A stretch of 9,330 nt of DNA, taken from Gammaproteobacteria bacterium. Its GTDB lineage: Bacteria > Pseudomonadota > Gammaproteobacteria > SZUA-229. Shown here in pieces: positions 5,177-9,330 of this stretch. Numbering within the stretch: position 1 is the first letter of the stretch; each line of letters starts with the position of its first letter. Under the pieces are notes generated by a model. The model was not told where the DNA came from. It saw only the letters and a list, made by a program, of their open reading frames with translations, and searched no databases. Position numbers and translations under genes: made by a program. The stretch is from positions 1-9,330 of the forward strand of contig NVSH01000006.1 in assembly GCA_002401185.1 (NCBI GenBank), in the 5' to 3' direction.

Positions 5177-7714
5177 TTAAAACAATTGCTCGGGTATCGT
5201 AGTAGCATCACTACCCGCTGGAACAGCATCGGATACGACACCAGCAGCGACAGGAGCTCTTTCTTTTCTAAATATTTCGAACACTGTATTGGTGTCAGCG
5301 TCCGACGCGGCCAGACCTGTTTCAGCATTGATCTTCATCGTTACCAGACCCTCAGGACGCGGCAACTGTTTATCGGGTTTTCCTGCCAATGCAACTTTCA
5401 TGTAATCAACCCAAACAGGTAATGCGGCTTGAGCGGCAGTCTCCTTATTACCTAAAGGTTTAAGCTGGTCAAAACCCAGCCATGTCGTGGTTACCAGATC
5501 AGGGTTGTAACCACTAAACCAGGCATCTCGTTGATCATTGGTTGTACCGGTTTTGCCAGCAAGATCCTTTCTGCCTAGCGCCATAGCACGTCGACCGGTT
5601 CCTCTTAGAACAACATCTTGCAATATCGAGTTCATCTGAAATGCCAGGCGAGGCTCCAACGTTCGCTCAGCCTGTTTTGGCAACGTTGACAACGAATCAT
5701 CTTCAGCTATGTCAGTTGACCATTGCTGCTCGGCAATAACACAGGAGGTACACGCTACGACTGGATCCGCTTCAAACAGAATACTGCCATCGGCATCTTC
5801 GATACGTTGAATCAGATAAGGTTCGATCAAATATCCACCGTTGGCAAAAACCGAATAGGCACGCGCCATCTGTAAGGGGCTCAACTCGGCACTGCCTAAA
5901 GCTAAAGACAGATCATAAGGCAATGAATCACTAGCTATACCAAAGTTTTTCGCAAATTGGGTTGCGTGTTTAATGCCGATAGAACGAAGTACCCGAATCG
6001 ACACCAGGTTTCGCGATTTATACAATGCCATACGTAAACGCGTTGGTCCAAACGTTTTCCCACTGTAATTTTCCGGACGCCACTCTCCCTCCAATGCAGA
6101 ATCCTGAAATACAACGGGCGCATCATTAATTAAACTTGCAGGGGTATATTTTTTATCCAGTGCTGCTGCGTAAACGATGGGTTTAAAACCAGAGCCAGCC
6201 TGTCGCTTCGCCTGTACCACGCGATTAAATTTACTGTGATGAAAATCAAAACCGCCAACCAGCGACTGAATCGCACCACTATTCGGGTCAACCGAAACCA
6301 AAGCACCTTGAATCGCTGGTATTTGAGCGAGGCTCCAGCCCGATACTGGATGCTGATCCAGCCAGACCACATCACCCGGTTTAATTACTTCAGATACTTT
6401 TTGTAACGCCGCACCCATCCGGTTCACACTTATGTATTTACGCGCCCATTCGATGCCTTGCCAGGGTACTCGCACCTGATTGCCATCTTTTAGTAAAGCG
6501 ATTGCAAAACGACCGTCTTCAGGTACCGGCACACCAACGTTAGTCGCCTTCCCTGTCCCAGTACTCTCACCTTTAGGCATCGTAGCATCATCATTAACAG
6601 ACAGAATTAAAGCAGGCATAAAACGACCGTAATCCTCATCATTTTTTAATATCGAAACCAAACCACCTTCGCTTTCATCTGCTGAATCAACATCATCAAC
6701 ATCATCAACAACGGGTTGCTCTTCAACGTTCAGACTTACATGTCGAATAACACCACGATAACCATGGCGATGATCGTACGCAACCAGCCCGTTCCAAATA
6801 CTATTATTGGCCGCTCGCTGTAAACGTTTATTGACGGTTGTGTATACCTTTAAACCACGCACATAAGATTCATCACCAAATTGTTTGACAATTTCAGCAC
6901 GGGCCATCTCGTTAACATAAGGTGCATAAACACCTAATGCACTGCGGTGACGAACCGCCGTTACCGGCGCACTTTTATGCAACTGATATTGCTCTTCTGT
7001 TATGTATTCAAGCTTTAACATCCGGCCTAACACATAATTACGACGGATGGTCGCACGTTCGGGATTAACGATTGGGTTATATGTAGAAGGTGCTTTTGGT
7101 AACCCAGCTATCATCGCAATCTGCGACAACGATAGTTTATTCAGATCCAGGCCGTAATAAATCTGAGCAGCCGCAGCGACACCATAAGATCTGTTGCCCA
7201 GATAAATCTTGTTCAGATAAAGCTCAAGAATTTTTTCCTTCTCTAACTCACGCTCAATTTTTAATGCCAGCAATATTTCATTTAACTTACGCAGATACGT
7301 TTTTTCACTACTCAGATAAAAATTACGCGCCAGCTGCATGGTTATCGTACTTCCACCCTGGCCACGTTGACCGGTCATAACCAAATTAACCACTGCACGC
7401 AATATACCCTGATAATCGACCCCGGGATGTTCAAAAAAACGGTCGTCTTCAGCTGAAAGAAACGCTTGCTCCATCAGGTCAGGAATTTCAGCAAGTACCT
7501 TGGGTGTCCGGCGTTTCTCGCCAAATTCACCCATTAACGCACCATCACTGCTATATATACGGAGTGGGACTTGAAGACGTACACTACTAAGTCCCTCGAT
7601 TGAGGGTAATTTAGGGTTAAGGTAAAAATAGCCACCTACGATGGTTACCGCAGCAAATAACATTATCACCAACGTGATGATGACGAATGATTTTATTATA
7701 TTAAAAAAACGCAC
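5177..7714 (-). CDS. mrcA: Penicillin-binding protein 1A, bifunctional transglycosylase/transpeptidase
   Basis: PBP1a polymerises glycan strands from lipid II and cross-links their peptides at the periplasmic face of the inner membrane. The 845 aa compare with 850 in E. coli. There is one membrane anchor (about 10-32). The GT51 domain follows, with catalytic E89 in EDDRFFEHPGVD, GQGGSTITMQLARN (118-131) and KILELYLNKIYLGNRSYGV (from 161). An OB-like insert lies near 300-430 and carries an acidic stretch at about 330-352. The transpeptidase has S508-G-F-K511 (SxxK), S567-R-N569 (SxN) and K721-T-G723. The CxxC pair (ACTSC) and the ending PEQLF resemble E. coli MrcA (ACPEC, QELF). The start is GTG: the upstream in-frame codons reach a stop at 7742-7744 without another good start, and MRFFN fits the family. 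AGG lies about 10 nt upstream. A T7 run follows directly after the start. It is divergent from pilM. Confidence 0.96.
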   Translation of the reverse strand: MRFFNIIKSFVIITLVIMLFAAVTIVGGYFYLNPKLPSIEGLSSVRLQVPLRIYSSDGALMGEFGEKRRTPKVLAEIPDLMEQAFLSAEDDRFFEHPGVDYQGILRAVVNLVMTGQRGQGGSTITMQLARNFYLSSEKTYLRKLNEILLALKIERELEKEKILELYLNKIYLGNRSYGVAAAAQIYYGLDLNKLSLSQIAMIAGLPKAPSTYNPIVNPERATIRRNYVLGRMLKLEYITEEQYQLHKSAPVTAVRHRSALGVYAPYVNEMARAEIVKQFGDESYVRGLKVYTTVNKRLQRAANNSIWNGLVAYDHRHGYRGVIRHVSLNVEEQPVVDDVDDVDSADESEGGLVSILKNDEDYGRFMPALILSVNDDATMPKGESTGTGKATNVGVPVPEDGRFAIALLKDGNQVRVPWQGIEWARKYISVNRMGAALQKVSEVIKPGDVVWLDQHPVSGWSLAQIPAIQGALVSVDPNSGAIQSLVGGFDFHHSKFNRVVQAKRQAGSGFKPIVYAAALDKKYTPASLINDAPVVFQDSALEGEWRPENYSGKTFGPTRLRMALYKSRNLVSIRVLRSIGIKHATQFAKNFGIASDSLPYDLSLALGSAELSPLQMARAYSVFANGGYLIEPYLIQRIEDADGSILFEADPVVACTSCVIAEQQWSTDIAEDDSLSTLPKQAERTLEPRLAFQMNSILQDVVLRGTGRRAMALGRKDLAGKTGTTNDQRDAWFSGYNPDLVTTTWLGFDQLKPLGNKETAAQAALPVWVDYMKVALAGKPDKQLPRPEGLVTMKINAETGLAASDADTNTVFEIFRKERAPVAAGVVSDAVPAGSDATTIPEQLF
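5191..5217 (-). other. Inverted repeat at the 3' end of mrcA
   Basis: CGGGTA (5191-5196) and TACCCG (5212-5217) can pair. An alternative inner pairing is GTAGT (5199-5203) with ACTAC (5210-5214). It lies within the last codons of mrcA. On the minus strand it is followed, after about 8 nt, by TTGTTTTAAT, which includes the stop codon. It is the nearest thing to a terminator between the convergent genes, but the stem is short and the T-run is distant, so function is doubtful. Confidence 0.18.
6686..6712 (-). repeat. 9-bp tandem repeat inside mrcA
   Basis: Three head-to-tail 9-mers, ATCAACATC, ATCAACATC and ATCAACAAC (plus strand), lie in the coding sequence of mrcA. Read on the minus strand they give GATGATGTT units and encode VVDDVDDVD in an acidic linker of the OB-like domain. 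The unit is a multiple of three, so a gain or loss of copies would keep the frame. Confidence 0.75.
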
Positions 7715-7752
7715 TGATCCATTACCTGCGATATATAAGAATTAGGCGACAA

Positions 7753-7758
7753 AGTATA
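7753..7758 (-). promoter_or_regulatory. Candidate -10 box for mrcA
   Basis: TATACT on the minus strand lies about 39 bp upstream of the mrcA GTG. At 17-bp spacing the -35 would be TCGTAA, a poor match. A better-looking TTGACG lies only 9 bp from this box, too close for the pair. The 175-bp region 7715-7889 is AT-rich and must serve both divergent genes. The assignment is tentative. Confidence 0.2.
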
Positions 7759-7839
7759 AAGGTTTAACGTCAAATTTACGACATTGTTATAAATTTCTAG
7801 TATTCCTCTACACTTACCGCTATTATTTAATGCAAAAAT

Positions 7840-7845
7840 TATAAT
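7840..7845 (+). promoter_or_regulatory. Candidate -10 box (TATAAT) for the pil operon
   Basis: A perfect TATAAT lies 44 bp upstream of the pilM start. No good -35 is seen at 16-18 bp; the nearest similar sequences (TTACCG, 7814-7819) are 20 bp away. A second box, TATAAC (7852-7857), is also possible. No sigma-54 GG-N10-GC type element was recognised. Confidence is limited because the region is AT-rich. Confidence 0.35.
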
Positions 7846-7877
7846 GTATCCTATAACTACCTTTAAAATATATAAAT

Positions 7878-7884
7878 AAGGGGA
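7878..7884 (+). promoter_or_regulatory. Ribosome-binding site of pilM
   Basis: AAGGGGA lies 5 nt before the GTG at 7890 and fixes this non-ATG codon as the pilM start. It is the strongest Shine-Dalgarno motif seen ahead of any gene in the window. Confidence 0.8.
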
Positions 7885-7889
7885 ACAGC

Positions 7890-8951
7890 GTGGGCCTGCT
7901 ACAACGCAAAAAACCAGCCATATTAGGCTTGGATATCAGCTCGACGTCGGTAAAATTACTCGAACTAACAAAGGACGGGGACAAATATCGCGTACAAAGT
8001 CTCGCGGTAGAACCGCTACCAGATAACGCTGTTGTTGATAAAAACATACAGGATGTCGAGGCCGTTGGCGAGACCATTCAAAAAGCCGTCAAACGCTCTG
8101 GTACAAAAGCTAAAAATGCTGCCGTTGCTGTATCGGGTTCCGCCGTAATTACTAAAATTATCACCATGCCAACGGGCTTGAGTGATGATGAACTAGAAAC
8201 CCAGATCGAAATGGAAGCCGATCAGTACATCCCCTACCCACTGGAAGAAATCAACCTCGATTTCGAAGTGATTGGCCCAACAAAAAACAACCCTGATACT
8301 GTTGATGTACTACTTGCTGCTTCCCGTAGTGAAAATATTGAATTGCGTTCTGCAGCACTGTCGTTAGGTGGCCTAAAACCAAAGATTGTAGATGTAGAAG
8401 CCTACACCATCGAAAACTCTTCCAAATTGATTGCTTATCAAATGAAAGAAGACAGTGAAGGTAAACTTATTGCACTGATCGACATTGGCGCTACCATGAC
8501 CAGTCTCAATGTTGTCGAAAATAACCACCTCATATACACACGTGAGCAAAGTTTTGGTGGCAAGCAACTAACTGAAGAGATCATGCGACGCTATGGCCTA
8601 GCTTATGATGAAGCGGGTCGCCTTAAAAAAGAAGGTGGTTTACCCGATAATTACATCCCGGAAGTGCTTGAGCCTTTTAAAGAAACCATCGCGCAACAAG
8701 TCAGTCGGTTTCTACAGTTTTTTTACACATCAGGACAACATAACGCGGTAGACCTGGTTGTACTTGCTGGCGGTTGCGCTTCCATACCCGGTATCGATGA
8801 ACTGGTTGAATTGCAACTTGATACACCTACCGTTATCGCCAATCCCTTTGCAGAGATGTCTCTGGCTTCCAAAGTGAACCCACAATCACTAAGCAATGAT
8901 GCGCCATCACTAATGATTGCCTGCGGCCTTGCCATGAGGAGTTTTGATTAA
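7890..8951 (+). CDS. pilM: Type IV pilus assembly protein PilM (actin-like ATPase)
   Basis: PilM is the cytoplasmic, FtsA-like member of the PilMNOP alignment subcomplex. It binds nucleotide and the N-terminal tail of PilN, linking the cytoplasmic pilus machinery to the envelope. The 353 aa match the usual length. Residues 11-25 (ILGLDISSTSVKLLE) form the phosphate-1 loop with D15. Family-typical segments are VAVSGSAVITK and ADQYIPYPLEEINLDFEV. Phosphate-2 is IDIGATMTSLNV, with D198. The adenosine motif LAGGCASIPGI lies around residues 292-302. The start is GTG, supported by the strong ribosome-binding site. Its TAA stop overlaps the pilN ATG by one base, so the two are translationally coupled. 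It is divergent from mrcA, as ponA and pilM are in Pseudomonas. Confidence 0.97.
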   Translation: MGLLQRKKPAILGLDISSTSVKLLELTKDGDKYRVQSLAVEPLPDNAVVDKNIQDVEAVGETIQKAVKRSGTKAKNAAVAVSGSAVITKIITMPTGLSDDELETQIEMEADQYIPYPLEEINLDFEVIGPTKNNPDTVDVLLAASRSENIELRSAALSLGGLKPKIVDVEAYTIENSSKLIAYQMKEDSEGKLIALIDIGATMTSLNVVENNHLIYTREQSFGGKQLTEEIMRRYGLAYDEAGRLKKEGGLPDNYIPEVLEPFKETIAQQVSRFLQFFYTSGQHNAVDLVVLAGGCASIPGIDELVELQLDTPTVIANPFAEMSLASKVNPQSLSNDAPSLMIACGLAMRSFD

Positions 8952-9330
8952 TGGCACATATTAATTTATTACCCTGGCGCGAAGAACAACGTCAAGAACA
9001 AACACGACAATTTGCCACCATTACCGCACTTTCGCTGGTACTAACCGGTGCACTTTTTTTTATGATACACGCATCCATAGAAAGTCAGATAGATCATCAG
9101 AAATATCGCAATAAAATACTTACGGATGAAATAACAAGGTTAGACGCCTCATTAAAACAGATTGAAACGCTTGAAGAGACCAAAGAACAGTTACTAGCAC
9201 GTATGGATGTCATTCAATCTTTGCAGCAACGCCGGCCACAAATCGTGCACTTATTCGACGATCTGGTACGCACCATCCCAGAGGGCATTTTTCTAACTAA
9301 AATAAAACAATCCGGCGAGCGACTAACCAT
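8951..9330 (+). CDS. pilN: Type IV pilus inner-membrane protein PilN, N-terminal part
   Basis: PilN is a bitopic inner-membrane protein that pairs with PilO and docks PilM. The 126 complete codons start MAHINLLPWREEQR. INLLPWRE (residues 4-11) is the conserved cytoplasmic tail that sits in the PilM groove. One membrane helix follows at about 21-41, then a charged, probably coiled-coil region at about 44-90, then the beginning of the periplasmic ferredoxin-like domain (LFDDLVRTIPEGIFLTKI). GAGGAG (8936-8941) inside the end of pilM is a strong ribosome-binding site 9 nt before the ATG, which shares one base with the pilM stop. The frame is open to the window edge; the family is usually about 200 aa, so roughly 60% is present. 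pilO, pilP and pilQ would be expected downstream. Confidence 0.96.
   Translation, partial: MAHINLLPWREEQRQEQTRQFATITALSLVLTGALFFMIHASIESQIDHQKYRNKILTDEITRLDASLKQIETLEETKEQLLARMDVIQSLQQRRPQIVHLFDDLVRTIPEGIFLTKIKQSGERLT

Noticed and set aside
7823..8077. Minus-strand frame of 84 codons over the pilM start
   Set aside because: It is antisense to the conserved PilM N-terminus and shows no family features.
1..9330. CRISPR arrays, tRNA genes, insertion sequences, prophage or toxin-antitoxin genes
   Set aside because: I saw no regularly spaced repeats, tRNA-like cloverleaf, transposase, terminal repeats or small paired genes. All coding space is taken by conserved chromosomal genes.

Overview
The window looks like ordinary chromosome of a gammaproteobacterium with moderate GC. 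The evidence is the tsaD | rpsU-yqeY divergon, a PBP1a gene divergent from pilM-pilN (the arrangement known from Pseudomonas and relatives), and protein sequences that follow the gammaproteobacterial versions closely (S21, TsaD, PilM). I cannot name a genus. There is no sign of a mobile element, phage, CRISPR array, tRNA or rRNA.

Layout: (1) 1-612, minus strand: N-terminal part of tsaD, which runs off the left edge. (2) 613-874: a 262-bp divergent intergenic region holding a consensus -10 box and an unusually structured leader for rpsU. The leader has a short terminator-like hairpin, a palindromic segment, a possible 20-codon reading frame, and a 10-bp perfect hairpin whose loop contains that frame's stop codon. 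(3) 875-2779, plus strand: rpsU, yqeY and hemE. (4) 2889-5141, plus strand: a 750-aa PlpD-like type Vd autotransporter with a signal peptide, a patatin lipase domain, a POTRA-like segment and an outer-membrane beta-barrel. (5) 5177-7714, minus strand, convergent with the previous gene: mrcA (PBP1a). (6) 7715-7889: AT-rich divergent promoter region. (7) 7890-9330, plus strand: pilM and the start of pilN, the first genes of the type IV pilus alignment operon, cut by the right edge.

Functionally, the left part serves translation (t6A tRNA modification, ribosomal protein S21, and a YqeY protein related to the tRNA amidotransferase GatB tail). hemE belongs to tetrapyrrole synthesis. The right part concerns the cell envelope: a secreted lipase, a peptidoglycan polymerase, and the inner-membrane/cytoplasmic platform of the type IV pilus.

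The most notable points are the structured rpsU leader, the absence of dnaG and rpoD after rpsU-yqeY (replaced by hemE), the type Vd lipase, and a 9-bp tandem repeat that encodes an acidic stretch in PBP1a. I found no convincing new system. No intrinsic terminator is well supported anywhere in the window.
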